From NCBI GenBank assembly GCA_037893225.1, contig JAZGUH010000278.1, forward strand, positions 474,501-538,500: a DNA stretch of 64,000 nt, in the 5' to 3' direction. The position numbers were made by a program, and so were the translations under genes. Each line of letters starts with the position of its first letter. Position 1 is the first letter of the stretch. The stretch comes from Hippasteria phrygiana (lineage: Eukaryota; Echinodermata; Asteroidea; Valvatida; Goniasteridae). Of the stretch, positions 1 through 10,461 are shown one piece after another. Below the pieces are notes generated by a model. That model made no database searches. It was given only the letters and a program-made list of their open reading frames with translations, and was not told the origin of the DNA.

Positions 1-57
1 CAAATCTCAAGAAACATGTTGACAAAGCTCACACTTACACAACGGCGGCGTAGGGCT

Positions 58-82
58 GGGGGGGGGGGGGGGGGGGGGGGGG
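58..82. repeat. G homopolymer, 25 nt
   Basis: An uninterrupted run of 25 G. It is the first of ten G or C runs of 15 nt or more in the window. Run length may be unreliable in an assembly. Confidence 0.9.
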
Positions 83-365
83 CTGTTGCACTCACATCAA
101 CATTGCACAGACTATCCACAGATGACAAAAGACACATTATCGAATGTAATGAAACGGGTGAAATAATGACAGATACATAAAGTACAAATTGCAAAATTAC
201 ATTTTTAAATTATAATTTCTGCCTTCAAACTAGTTTGGAAAATGCCTTGTTATACGGATAAGAAGGACAGAAAGACCTTTGATTTATTCACCATTGAGGC
301 GATCATTTTGTTCACACCACATTTTGTTCGTCCACATTGCAACGAATGTTTTCTTTCTCGCTTGT

Positions 366-568
366 ACGTCGAGATCACGAACAAAAAAAACCATATGCTG
401 CGGACTATCCAACCGTAGGCCTCATCTGGCACTGGATACTGGTAGCGGGATTTGGCCCTGCAGGAGAATCATGGTGGAGCCCAGGAAATCCACCACGACT
501 TGGTGGAAGATGATGGCATTCGTGCGAGTCTGCATTGCTGGGACTTTCAGTGCAAGTATCTTCTCCAT
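366..568 (-). pseudogene. truncated relic of the GPCR at 3309-4343
   Basis: This stretch is clearly similar at the DNA level to the start of the GPCR at 3309-4343. The segments coding for TM2 and the first extracellular loop (around 420-535) align almost base for base with 4050-4165. About 90 bp coding for TM1 are missing: the sequence jumps from the TM1/TM2 loop to a start-codon region (CAT at 566-568, matching 4266-4268). Beyond about 366 the similarity stops inside what would be TM3, with residues such as GWIV and LFVIST still readable on the minus strand. It is a duplicated and degraded copy, not a functional gene. Similar copies suggest this receptor type was once locally duplicated. Confidence 0.75.
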
Positions 569-1656
569 GTCATCTCCTCTTCACGTGTTGTTCTGCGTGG
601 CACGATACAGCTACATCGAGTCCAGTCGACCATGTAAATCTGGCGTGTGCAACGCAAGCTTTTACGATTCCGTAGATTCGGTTAGGTGTAGACAATTATT
701 TAGACATTTGCTCTATACGAGCAATAACATCCGCATGTACACAAGACCTACAAACTTATACATGTATATATTTCGAATTACAAATTTAAATATGTGAAGA
801 TTATTATAACGAAATTGGAGTAACTCTAAAGCTTTGAATTATAGAATTGTTTCTTATGATGGTATGATTATTAATAGGGAATGCCTATATGTGAAAGTCA
901 GTTTATCAACGTGAATCTTAGGCCATGATGTTGCTTCAGCATCATTAGAACCCCTTGAACACATGCATACCTTTACGAATTCGTGCTTGTTCTTTTGTTA
1001 GATGTACATAGTGATTGTGTGTACATGTATTGTATTACAACGACTGAGGACACCAGGAGGGAGGGTAGGTCTTTTGCTGAAAACGGTCCTTACAGATGTG
1101 TACTTAGTCAATGTCTTGTCCTCAGTAGTATAGTAAAACACGTGAGAAAAGTCAGTGAGAGAAACCGGTAACCAAACAGGAACCTTTTCACGCAACTTAC
1201 CCGAATAGAACCAAAACTGTGATCCGGTAAAACACTTTTTTAAAAGACAACTTTTTTTCGATAAAGTTTACTGGTACCCTCCATGACGAGGGTATACCGG
1301 CGAAATTAATTACGCGTAACAATCGTAAGAAATAGTCTAGTTCCCCGACCTGATAATTCCCTGACATCTATAAGTTGCTTCGTTTCGGCTAAAGTATGGT
1401 CAGGGATCTAGACTACTAGAACAGATTTTTTCTCTTTACGCAGACGACGGTTTTTCCCAGCATCTATGCACACAAAACTTGAAACAGGTCAGTGATACAG
1501 TATTTGCTAGCACGCTATAATATACTAACCGCCAAATTGATATATTTCTCAAAATTACAGCAAAAGCCAATCGTGTATACTACCTTGAACGAAGTCACAC
1601 CATTTAGCAATAGGCCTAATTTCCCGTACTATCTGTGCTTATTCCTGGTTAGTTTT
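569..1656. other. no gene recognised
   Basis: AT-rich sequence with only short ORFs. A segment around 1038-1130 (GGTCTTTTGCTGAAAACGGT and a nearby CTTAGTCAATG) resembles 2400-2465, so part of it is repeat-derived. No domain or RNA gene seen. Confidence 0.6.
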
Positions 1657-1817
1657 ATTCCCAAATTGTCGTTGACGTGTTAAAATATATAATCTTCGTG
1701 CTGCTGACAAAATTTCGTGACCAAAAAGCAAAAAGAAAAAAATCTCTCCAGTACGGTGCTATATTGTTCATTGATAAACATTTGATTTTATTCACAACAT
1801 TGCAGAATAAAGAGAAA

Positions 1818-2038
1818 GGTTTGGGTTTGGGTGTTGGGTTTGGGTGTTGGGTGTTGGGTTTGGTTGGGTATTGGGTGTTGGGTTTGGGTATTGGGTTTGG
1901 GCGTGTTTTGGTTTTGGTTTTGGTTTTGGTTTGGGTGCTGGGTTTAGGCATTGGGTTTGGGTTTGGGGGTTGGGTTTGGGGTTTGGGTGTTGGGTTTGAG
2001 TTTTGGGTTTGGGGGTTGGGGTTGTGGTTGTGGTTGTT
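1818..2038 (+). repeat. degenerate TTTGGG/TTGGGTG repeat, G-quadruplex-prone
   Basis: About 220 bp of interspersed GGGTTT, GGGTGTT and GGGTATT on the plus strand. There are many successive GGG runs separated by 3-5 nt, a pattern that can form G-quadruplexes. It is not the canonical metazoan telomere repeat TTAGGG. Translation gives only low-complexity Gly/Val/Leu or Pro/Asn/Thr peptides. Confidence 0.85.
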
Positions 2039-2538
2039 TTTATTGTACATGTATATCCCTCCGGTGTAGCCAATATATATTTGGTCTCCACAGGCTTGTT
2101 GTTACCTTGTGGTCGATCTATAATGTCTATTCCCAAATTGTCGTTGACGTGTTAAAATATTAAATTTCGTTGCTGCTGACAAAATCGTGACAAAAACAGG
2201 AACAAATATCTACAGTACGATGCTATAATTGTTCATTGATACACATTTGATATGATTCACTACATTGAAGAAGAAAGAGAACAAGAACATTGACATAACT
2301 GGGTTTGGGTTTGGGTGTCGGGTGTTGGGTTTGGGTGTACGTGCACTGTATATATCTCCGAGGACAAGAGAAGAAAGAAAACACAAAGAAACCTTTCAGT
2401 CCTCGAACGTAGAGTCTTTTGTTGAAATCGGTCCTCGAACGTAAGGATACGTGCTTAGTCTATGGGGGTTGGTTATATTAAAGGAACAATAGGAAACACA
2501 AAGCATTGTCCTCGGACGTATTGGGGAAGTACGACTGG

Positions 2539-2612
2539 GTGTTGGGTTTGTGTTTGGGTTTAGGTTTGGGTTGGGGATCAGGGGGGGGGGGGGGGGGGTG
2601 GAGGTTGGGGTT
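2539..2612 (+). repeat. second TTTGGG-type tract with 18-nt G run
   Basis: The counterpart of the 1818-2038 tract in the second copy of the duplication. It ends in an uninterrupted G18 run at 2581-2598. Confidence 0.8.
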
Positions 2613-2711
2613 GTTTTTAATATACATGTACATCCCTCCGGTGTAGCCAATATATATTTGGTCTCCGCACGCTTATTGTCTACCTTGTGGTCGATCTACA
2701 GTGCCTAAGGT

Positions 2712-3308
2712 GTTTTTTTGCTTTTATATATAGTTTGGTGCACTGAAATTACAGTAGAAAGTAAAGACAATATCTAGTTGATGATTTTGAACACAAAACG
2801 ATTTTACACATTTGGATTAAACATTTGGTGCCTAGTAAATTGCTGCTACTAACTGGGTAAAATATTTATTTTAGATATCAATGTTTTGCATACATCTTCC
2901 AAGCATAATATGTCGTGTCACACAGTGTATCTGCAAACTTTCTCTCTGGATTACTAGATATGTTTCAGGGAAACTTCTCTTCGGGAGAATTCTGCTTATA
3001 AAAAAATGAACTGCTCAACAATGGATGCTTCTGCTAATTCGCGCAAAACACTTACCAAGATTCTCAAGGTTTTTACAGTATTGTTTACTTTGTGACGTAG
3101 CCGAAAAGGGTACAAGAAGTGTGAAAAGAGTGCCTCTTGAGTGATGCAAGAGCAGGCACCGACTGAAGCAATGCAACATATGAGCAATCTCACACCCTTG
3201 GGATCTGGTTGATAGCTCGAGACTACAACTGTGTTGAGGAGATTTTAGGCGTTAATATCCAACTTGAGATTGAACTGGCAGGCTGCCTATCTATTGGGCT
3301 CAGTGGAG
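2712..3308. other. no gene recognised
   Basis: AT-rich sequence downstream (on the minus strand) of the GPCR stop codon. Only short ORFs are present. It may include the receptor's 3' UTR. Confidence 0.5.
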
Positions 3309-4343
3309 TTACATGGAACCGGACGCATCGTTGCGGCTGCGTTTTCTACCAAACATCTCCCGCAGAGCGTTGCGAAACTGGCGGTACTTGAAGGCGTAGA
3401 TAACCGGGTTGACACAGCAATTTGAGGCCACCATTGTCACGGAGAGCAAGTAGTACCACTCGTTGAATTTCAGTGGCCAGCCGAGGTTGAATACGAGAAA
3501 GATGACCTGGTTGGGAGTCCAGCATATCAGAAAGGTAACAAAGACGATCAAAAGCAACTTGAAAATGTTGCGTCTAGCCCGGAGGAGGGACTCCATCATA
3601 TCTGCTGGTTGGGTGTTGTCAGCCCTGGGGGACGGTGCTCCGGCAGCAGGACCAACGGCCACTGGTGCCGGACCAACCCGGGCGGCTCCTCGCTTGAGCT
3701 CCACGCTGATGCGGATGTAACAAAAACCATCACTTCTACCGGCAGCACGTACTGCAAGACGGCCGTCAGAATGACAATAACTTTGGACCGGATTATGGCA
3801 CTCGAAACGCAACTACCATGTTGCACCTCGAAGATGGTTAGGTTGTAAGACTTCAGGACGATACCGAAAATCCAGCATGCCACCGACTTTGAGACGGGGC
3901 AGGGTGGTGAAAACCATCTGGTATTTGAAGGGGTGGACGATAGCGAAATACCGCTCCATGGTAACTGACAACAAGTTGAGAGTCGATATAACATACAGAA
4001 GAAACAGCACAAAGTTGGAGAACCAGACATGACACACAATCCACCCCAGGGCGTCATTGGGCACTGGGTCTGGTAGCGGGACTTCGCTCTGCAGGAGAAT
4101 CATAGTGGAGCCCAGAAAATCCACCACGGCTTGGTGGAAGATGAAGGCATTGGTGCGAGTCTGCATCGCTGAGACTTTACAGATGACGATGCAAACGAGA
4201 CCGTTGCCTAAGATGCCCAGAATTCCTACGATTGTCTTGAAGATCCGTAGTGCCAGTATCTCTTCCATAATGTTTAGGGACTTCTGTTCTTCAACAAATG
4301 TGTGTCGTTCTGTGTTCGTCTGAGGGAGGGAGGCAACCCTCAT
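3309..4343 (-). pseudogene. rhodopsin-family GPCR, galanin/allatostatin-receptor-like, two compensating frameshifts
   Basis: A seven-transmembrane receptor of the rhodopsin (class A) family, probably a peptide receptor. Seen in order on the minus strand: TM1 (ILGNGLVCIVI), TM2, TM3 ending in ERYFAIVHP (variant of DRY), TM4 (ACWIFGIVLKSY), TM5, a Pro/Ala/Gly-rich third intracellular loop, TM6 with CWTPNQVIF (CWxP), and TM7 with NPVIYAFKYRQF (NPxxY). Two candidate starts exist, at 4343 and 4268; the second enters TM1 almost at once. The frame shifts near 3880 (before TM4) and shifts back near 3725 (end of TM5). The first and last thirds are therefore in one frame and the middle ~150 bp in another. 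Two real mutations would make it a pseudogene; two assembly indels would leave an intact single-exon receptor of about 340 residues. The family is established by motifs; the ligand is not. Confidence 0.75.
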
Positions 4344-5639
4344 ATACTCACAGTGTAGTCACTGATATGAGTTTTGCCCCAGTTTATCTTGTAAATTTAT
4401 TGTGTAATGCCTGCTGTAGCGTAGCACGAATATGATTCGCCTCAGTCAACTTAATTGTGCGTCGAATTATCACGAAGCCCTGACATAAATTGTACTTAAG
4501 TAACTGTTTATTTTTCAACGTGGTCCTTATTTTGATCGGTCTGCTTCCGTAACGGTGCGCCGAGGCCGTTTATGTAGAGTTCGTGCGTTTTAGACCGACT
4601 GTACTGTAGTACCTTCAATATCGTTGTACGTAAGCCCAGCCAATCAACACTTGCGATTGTTCATGAGGTCAACGATGCTTGCGTTCCATCCAATTAACTA
4701 TCGGGATTGTACCTTTAGCTTGTTGTTATTCAAAATAAGGCCTGGCATATGATATACATGGTTATTCTAATTGTAACTGACGTTGGTCCAGTACGGTGCG
4801 TAGTTACAGCGCCCTCCATTGACAGGACGAGTTGCGCCATCACAAAATCGATCACTCGTTGACTCGGAGAAATTCAGAGTATTTGGCTGCGTAAATCCCT
4901 AAGATTTTCCATTATATTTCAGCCAAATGTCAGAACTGAGAGGCACGGAGGTATGCATGATTGTTACTTTTAATGATTATGATTTCAGTGTGTAATATAA
5001 ACAAGTAATTTTCTGTGATTTACGAGGTTAAATTTCGTTGATTTATGAGGAACAATATGAACTCACATGTGTGTGTGCATTACGGACCCATGCAGTGGAC
5101 TTAAAGTGGACATGTACTTCTCTAACATTAATTTGTTTAATCAAGCAATGATCTTATAGGTTTCGTAAAATGGTTTGTGATTGTCTAAGGACTGGATGCA
5201 GGTTAGAATTCTTAATACATGCATGTAGATGATCATACACCCCCATTCATGTAGTGCACATATGTTGGTTTATTTGACATGTTAAATCCGCCTTTTTCTG
5301 CTTGCAATTACACATATAACCAAGGATCAGCCTCACATTACGTGTACTTGTCGCTAGGTTGAAGTGGAGGTATAGTTTCTTACTTAAGGTTTCTTCTTGT
5401 TTTTCTTTTCATTTATAGTTTTCACGGAGTGCCTAATGATTCATGGTGTTAAACTGGAATCCAGTTTCAGAAATAAATATTTCCATGACTTTTTCGAAGA
5501 CACTTCAGTGAAGCACGTGTTGATTCCTAATATATTGCTTGCGATCTCAGAGTCAGCGACAGTGAAAACTCCTCCACACTCAAATTTGATGCTTCAACTC
5601 TCTGCTGAATATTCTGCAAGGGAGTCAAAGCAAACTGAG
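4344..5639. other. no gene recognised
   Basis: Upstream of the GPCR. CATATA-type and AT-rich sequence is present, but no promoter element can be asserted. From about 5397 an open frame leads into the gag relic, and its N-terminal part has no recognisable match. Confidence 0.5.
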
Positions 5640-6827
5640 AAGGGAATCCAGTGGCATGCAGACGTGAAACGGAAGGAATTCCGAAGTGGTTTGACATCAT
5701 GGCGCAGAGCTGCGAATAAATTGAGAACTCTGCTTTGCGATGAAGAGGAAATTGCGAATGTCAGACTACAAAGAGACGCGTCACAAAGGGCCATTGACAA
5801 AGTCATTGAAAGCTAAGAAACACTTGCGGGGTTTCTATTGACATCAAATCTACCAGATGATAGTGCTCAACAGCTTGAGGCTGCTGAGGTAGAACACGCC
5901 GCTCTGATGAGACAAACCCATACTTGCGTTAAGAGGAGAAGTTGCTTCGTCAGCCGCTTCCCTCAAATCCAAATCTTCAAGAAGTAAATGTCAACAGTGG
6001 GTGAACGTGTCTAATTTACCTGCTTGCGATGAAGATCCTGCCATAGACAATTAATTTGCTGAGACAACAATCATGAAATGAACTCACCAAATCCTGCTCC
6101 TGAGAATGAATCCAGCCCTTCACCCCTGAACACTAACCTGCCAGAACCCACTGCAGAGAACCAAAAGTTCACACCATCAACATACGGCACGAAGTCACCG
6201 ACCGAAGAAGCAATGGAAATCCTAACAGGAAGCCTGTTGGAACAGTTGAAAATGAACAGATTGCCACAACCTGAACCGATCATCTTCAACGGTGATCCCA
6301 TGCAGTATACATCACATGGAAACAAGGATATGACATACTCATTGAGCACCGTGGTGTGCACCTTCCCAAGTTCCCCAGCTGAACGTTTCTTCTACCTGAA
6401 GAAATATCTCAATGGCGAGGCGCTAGACTTAGTGCGAGGCTTCTCCCTTGTCAACGATGAGGCTTCATACATGGCAGCAAGAAAAGCCCTTGACAATCGA
6501 TATGGGGACCCCTGTATAGTGTCCAATGCATTTAGGGACAAGTTGGACTCGTGGCCAACAGTGACCCCAAGGGACGCCTACGGACTTAGACGGCTGTCAG
6601 ACTTCCTCCGTCAGTGCTTCCTCCGTCAGTGCCAGACGGCAATGGAAAAGAACGGTAACCTCAACCATCTAAACGACGAGAGAGAAAACATAAAGATTCT
6701 GGCTAAACTACCAGATTGGCTGATCACGAGATGGGGACGCACAGTTGCCGATTGGAAGGAGAGAAATGGGAGCAAGAACAAGCCTACAACCCCAATTCTA
6801 AATGTGTCTCACAAAGATGTCAACACT
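5640..6827 (+). pseudogene. BEL/Pao-type LTR retrotransposon gag relic
   Basis: The protein resembles the Gag region of BEL/Pao retrotransposons (DUF1759-type), which packages element RNA. Around 5660-5810 there is a Lys/Arg-rich helical segment typical of the N-terminal part. A stop and frame break follow (5814-6070). A second open frame (6078-6827) carries the family pattern: Pro-rich linker, a P-E-P-I-x-F-x-G-D-P motif, ERFFYLKKYLNGEALDLV, and an ALDNRYGDP motif. About 20 codons near 6306-6360 fit the family better in another frame, so two compensating indels are present. A 15-bp direct duplication (6603-6617 and 6618-6632) repeats FLRQC. No protease, reverse transcriptase, integrase or LTRs are visible. 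It is a dead fragment. Confidence 0.75.
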
Positions 6828-7189
6828 TAAAAATATGTTTATCGTAGTGTTACACCTGAATCATGAGCAAAAAGCACAGCAAGTAATACTAGCCTTAGAC
6901 AAAAAATACGTACAGACTCCACGTAAAACATTGTCGTATAATACAGTGACGTCATATGTTTCTACACGTATACGCAATACTCAATACTCGCGCGATACGG
7001 CACGCAGTTGACCTCGGCCTTTTCTGAATCGAGTCAAAGTGGCTCAGAAGGAAAAGGCTCAAAAACATTTTTTTGATTTTTCAGAATCATGAAACTTGTT
7101 ACATTAGTTTTGTAGAGGCATAAACTATCAGATAAGTCCAAAAAGTCAAAAACAAAATTGGCGTTTTAGTTGGTCTTTAGGCAAACAGA
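6828..7189. other. no gene recognised
   Basis: Short AT-rich stretch between the gag relic and the LINE 3' end. No motif, repeat or LTR boundary was recognised here. Confidence 0.5.
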
Positions 7190-9126
7190 CTGGACTAAAC
7201 ATAGACAAGATAAACATAGACAAGACGACAAGAAACAAAGACAGATAAACGAATAGTACCAAAAAGCAGATGATATGCTGAACTGACATATATACTGAAG
7301 AACAATGAGATGAGCAATGTATAGTTAAAGTTATGAGAGGGAGCTATTTTAGATAACAGGATATAAGATGCTTCTTCCAGAATTGTTTTAAGCAACCCAC
7401 AGACGACTTTGATTAAATTTCAGCATCGATACTATTCAATAGACGTGGGCCATGAAAACGTAATGTGTTCAATGAATAAGACGTGCGAGCAAAAGGCAGA
7501 TAGAGATTATGGTGTGATCTAGTACTATAGCTATGAATGTCACGGACTGCAGTAAAATATGACGATAGAGAAGAAGGGAGAAGATTGTTAGCATATATAC
7601 TTATACAAAAAGATACTGGGTCTGTAACTTGTTAATATCAGAGAGGGTGAGTGTTTGAAGCCTAGCAAATAGTAGTGCAGTATGGTCCCGGGGATGTGAA
7701 AGAGTGCAGATTCTGATGGCCCGCTTTTGTATGAGTGTAAGTGAATGGAGGTGATTGGTGCTAGATCGTGCCCAAACAATGTTACAATAGTTGAGGTAGG
7801 GTAGATTAAATGTGTTATACAGGGAAAACAGAGTGGGAGGAGGTAGGAAAGAACGAAGTTTAGACAAAACTCCAGTATTCCGTGAGATGGTCTTAGTGAC
7901 GGAAACAATTGGTCAGTCCAACTGAGTTTTTCATCTACGATGACACCCAAGAACTTTGTAGATTTGACCCTGGAGATAGGAAAATTATCGATAAGAATGT
8001 CAGACGTAAGAGAAGGAGGCTTGTTAGATTTTCTGAAGAAGATACATTTGGTTTTGCCGGAGTTGGGGGAGGTTGTTTGATGTAAACCAAGAAGAAACCT
8101 TGATGAGCTCACAGTTGAGAGTATAGACAAGGGAATCATAGTTAGGACTAGAATAGATAATAGTAGTGTCATCAGCAAAGTACAGAAAAGATAGTAAAGA
8201 AGAAGAAGAAGAATGCAAATCGTTGACATAGAGTAAGAAAAGAAGGGGACCGAGAATAGAACCCTGAGGCAGTTATTGATAGCTGTAAACTGTTGACGAT
8301 TGTCCAGGTAGCTTTTAAAACACTGGAGAGCACATCCTCGAACACCATAGAAATTAAGTTTGGCGAGAAGAATATTGTGATCAATTGTGTCAAAGGCTTT
8401 AGATAGGTCAATGAAAACGCCGGCAGTACACAACTTATCACAGAGAGAATTTGAAATAAGATCAGTAAGATGAATAAGAGCCATGTCGGTGGAATGTTTA
8501 CTGCGAAAACCAAATTGATAATCATATAGAGAATGTTGAATTGAGTAAGAAATTTAGACAAACGATTATGGACAAGCCTCTCAAGAATTTTTGAAAAACA
8601 AGGAAGAACAGAGATAGGTCGATAGTTATGAATATCCTCGGGATCGCCACTTTTAAAGACAGGGGTGACTCTAGCTATCTTGAGGTTGGAGGGTACAGAG
8701 CCTGTAAGAAAAGAAAAATTAAACACGTAAAGCAAGAGGATGAGAGATAAAGGAAATAACAGACTTAACAACAGAAGACCGAACATCATCGAAACCACAG
8801 CTTGTATCGCCGTTGAGTCTCGCTCCAATTTCAGTGATTTCATAAGGATCTGTCGGGATGAGAAAAAGCGATGATGTGTTAGTATTGTGTAAGTAATCCA
8901 TGAAATGACCATTAGTGGAGGGAATTCTATTAGCAAGACTTTCACCTATGTTAGTAAAATAGGAATTGAAGGCTTCAGCAATATATGTGGAACTTGAATA
9001 AACCTGTTGTTTGTCAGTACACGAACACAGAATTTCCGGGTAATAGTGATGGTCATTGAAGAGGTTACTAGTGACGATTATCCGAAAATGTAGGTGTGCT
9101 GTGTCCTGTCTACAAGCTGTAAACAA
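7190..9126 (-). mobile_element. CR1/L2-like non-LTR retrotransposon (LINE), decayed ORF2 fragment
   Basis: Minus-strand reverse transcriptase of the Jockey/CR1/L2 group, broken by several frameshifts. From 9126 downward: the linker between endonuclease and RT (IAEAFNSYFTNIGESLA), early RT motifs (TPVFKSGD, NYRPISVLPCFSKILERLV near 8600-8650), the first catalytic Asp motif (FIDLSKAFDTIDHNIL near 8400), the catalytic FADD box near 8170, and the KFLGV(I)VDEKLSW motif near 7930. A C-terminal segment (PYLNYCNIVW, RAIRIC) runs to about 7600, then a 3' tail ends near 7190 in imperfect TTGTCTATGTTTATC-like repeats. The endonuclease domain is absent, so the copy is 5'-truncated, as is usual after target-primed reverse transcription. 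Inactive. Confidence 0.85.
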
Positions 9127-9229
9127 GCTGACCCGACAATCATTGCAAGTGGTCCTGACACAGACAAAGTACTCCCCAAAAGATAAATGACATGTTTGTT
9201 CCGATCACGAGGAACACAGACATGGTACC

Positions 9230-9490
9230 CAGGCGCAGATCCAGGGGGAGGGGGTTTGGGGATCTAACCCCCCCCCCCCCCCCCCCTCGTTGCCATTCTT
9301 ATTTGTTTGCTTGTAGGGGCTTACGCCTAAAGTTGCAAAGCAGAAACCCTACATGTCCTATTTTGCCTATGGGTAAGAACAAAACAAAGAGGTTAAATGG
9401 CGCCACCAATGGTGAGAAGGTGTCCACCCCCCCCCGCTTGTAAAATTTCTTTTTGGAAACCCCCCTGCAAAAAACCTGGATCCGCCCCTG
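9230..9490. mobile_element. 261-bp MITE with GATCCAGG inverted ends and 5-bp TSD GTACC
   Basis: The left end reads CAGGCGCAGATCCAGG. The right end, reversed, reads CAGGGGCGGATCCAGG, matching at 14 of 16 positions. GTACC flanks both ends (9225-9229 and 9491-9495), consistent with a 5-bp target site duplication. Inside is a C19 run at 9268-9286. A core around 9288-9425 (TTTTGCCTATGGGTAAGAAC, AAATGGCGCCACCAA) recurs at 23930-24062. No transposase. The superfamily is not determined. Confidence 0.75.
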
Positions 9491-9850
9491 GTACCATTTT
9501 AATTCATTGACCTGATCCCATCGATGAACTTATATAATCATTTACACTATACAGACCAACTATACTATGTAGACCTAAATTACAGAAGGGTGATTAAAAG
9601 CATTTATCTAGACTTCGTTTTACCTAATTACGTGCCATTTATACTGACCTTCCACCATATAATAGTTGCGACCAACCTCTTACATAATCCCTACACTGTA
9701 CACCCTGTATAATCCTCTTATGTATTGTGTATTATACAACACCTGAATAAATCCCAGCCATCCGATTGGCGGATCGTCGATCACGTGCATTGAATTATTC
9801 GTCCCATCGCACGACGCGAACCCGCACCGCCAAAAAGGTTGTATCACATG
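9491..9850. other. no gene recognised
   Basis: AT-rich sequence with short ORFs only. Nothing further recognised. Confidence 0.5.
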
Positions 9851-9883
9851 GTTCTATCAAACGGTATACGCGTTTGATAGAAC
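9851..9883. repeat. 13-bp perfect inverted repeat
   Basis: GTTCTATCAAACG at 9851-9863 pairs with CGTTTGATAGAAC at 9871-9883 around a 7-nt spacer. It lies 130 bp upstream of the Crypton-like relic. Confidence 0.85.
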
Positions 9884-9913
9884 TTCCCCGCTGCCACAAC
9901 ACGGCTGTCATTG

Positions 9914-9989
9914 GACTGGTTCCCGGTCCCTCCGTTGTCCTTCGGACTTCAAATGTATATTATATAAATATGGGGACCGGGAACCAGTC
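9914..9989. repeat. 17-bp perfect inverted repeat enclosing a TATA-like sequence
   Basis: The arm GACTGGTTCCCGGTCCC (9914-9930) is the exact reverse complement of 9973-9989. The 42-nt loop contains TATATTATATAAATAT just before the second arm. It sits about 20-100 bp upstream of the ATG at 10010. It could be promoter architecture of the Crypton-like gene or a separate palindromic insertion. Confidence 0.8.
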
Positions 9990-10009
9990 TAGGTTGTCAT
10001 TCACACAAA

Positions 10010-10298
10010 ATGGCGGACGGTGTTTCCAAACCGCAGTTTGTTTTGGCCTAACAGACGACGAAATATTGGAACTCGTAGGCGATGCTGACGCTGCTAACAC
10101 AAAGAGACAAATTAAATATGCAGTCAAACGATTACAGGAATTTGCAAGACACGCAGGAACAACAATTAAAGCTTTAACTGATTCGGAACTGGACCACTTT
10201 TTGTCGCGGTTTTATGCGGGACTGAGAAGGTAAACGGCACGTTGTACACCAAGAAATCCATGCATGCAATCTGTCGGATTTATTCAGGCGTTGTATAA
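10010..10298 (+). pseudogene. Crypton-type (DUF3504/KIAA1958-like) N-terminal fragment, two frame breaks
   Basis: The reading starts at ATG 10010 (MADGVSKPQFVLA). After a one-base slip near 10050 it continues as LTDDEILELVGDADAANTKR and the following QIKYAVKRLQEFAR, then LDHFLSRFYAGLRR. After a second slip near 10230 it continues as NGTLYTKKSMHAICRIYSG and reaches a stop at 10296-10298. This order (acidic helix, NTKxxIKxAVxxF, L..FYA..R, G.LY.KKS.HAI) is characteristic of the N-terminal region of Crypton-derived tyrosine-recombinase-like proteins (DUF3504, KIAA1958 and ZMYM2-like C-termini). The catalytic recombinase part is missing. The second break coincides with AAG|GTAAAC, which resembles a splice donor, but the coding match resumes at once in another frame, so an indel is more likely than an intron. 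Transposon or domesticated-gene relic. Confidence 0.65.
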
Positions 10299-10300
10299 AA

Positions 10301-10461
10301 CAAATAATGAATGTTTCACATTCGTGCAATGGTAAGAATAATTTCATTCGGTGACAGATGGAATGTCCCATTCCACTCAGCTTCGCCTCGTGGAATGGAA
10401 CATTCCATCTGTCACCTCATGGAATTTTTCTTACCATCGCACTCATAAACATTCATTATTT
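10301..10461. repeat. imperfect long hairpin (~70-bp arms)
   Basis: A palindromic stretch begins CAAATAATGAATGTTTCA and ends AACATTCATTATTTG. Its perfect inner arms are GGTGACAGATGGAATG at 10350-10365 and the reverse complement at 10401-10416. It directly follows the Crypton-like relic. Probably a MITE or half-element; no target duplication was identified. Confidence 0.7.

Larger units (their letters stand above)
1657..2711. repeat. diverged direct duplication carrying G-rich tracts
   Basis: Two direct copies follow one another. The left edge (ATTCCCAAATTGTCGTTGACG) occurs near 1657 and again near 2129. The right edge (CCCTCCGGTGTAGCCAATAT) occurs near 2054 and again near 2634. The copies differ in length because the G-rich tract and the sequence around it expanded or shrank between them. 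Between the edges both copies carry TTTGGGT-type repeats. No protein is supported. Confidence 0.8.

Noticed and set aside
1818..2038. Interstitial telomere sequence
   Set aside because: The repeat is TTTGGG/TTGGGTG-like and degenerate. Metazoan telomeres are TTAGGG, and no such run is present.
1655..2136. Pro/Asn/Thr-rich or Gly/Val/Leu-rich ORFs of 114-131 codons
   Set aside because: They are translations of the G-rich repeat in different frames.
10225..10240. Splice donor AAG|GTAAAC in the Crypton-like relic
   Set aside because: The family match resumes immediately after the site in another frame, so a one-base indel explains the break better than an intron.
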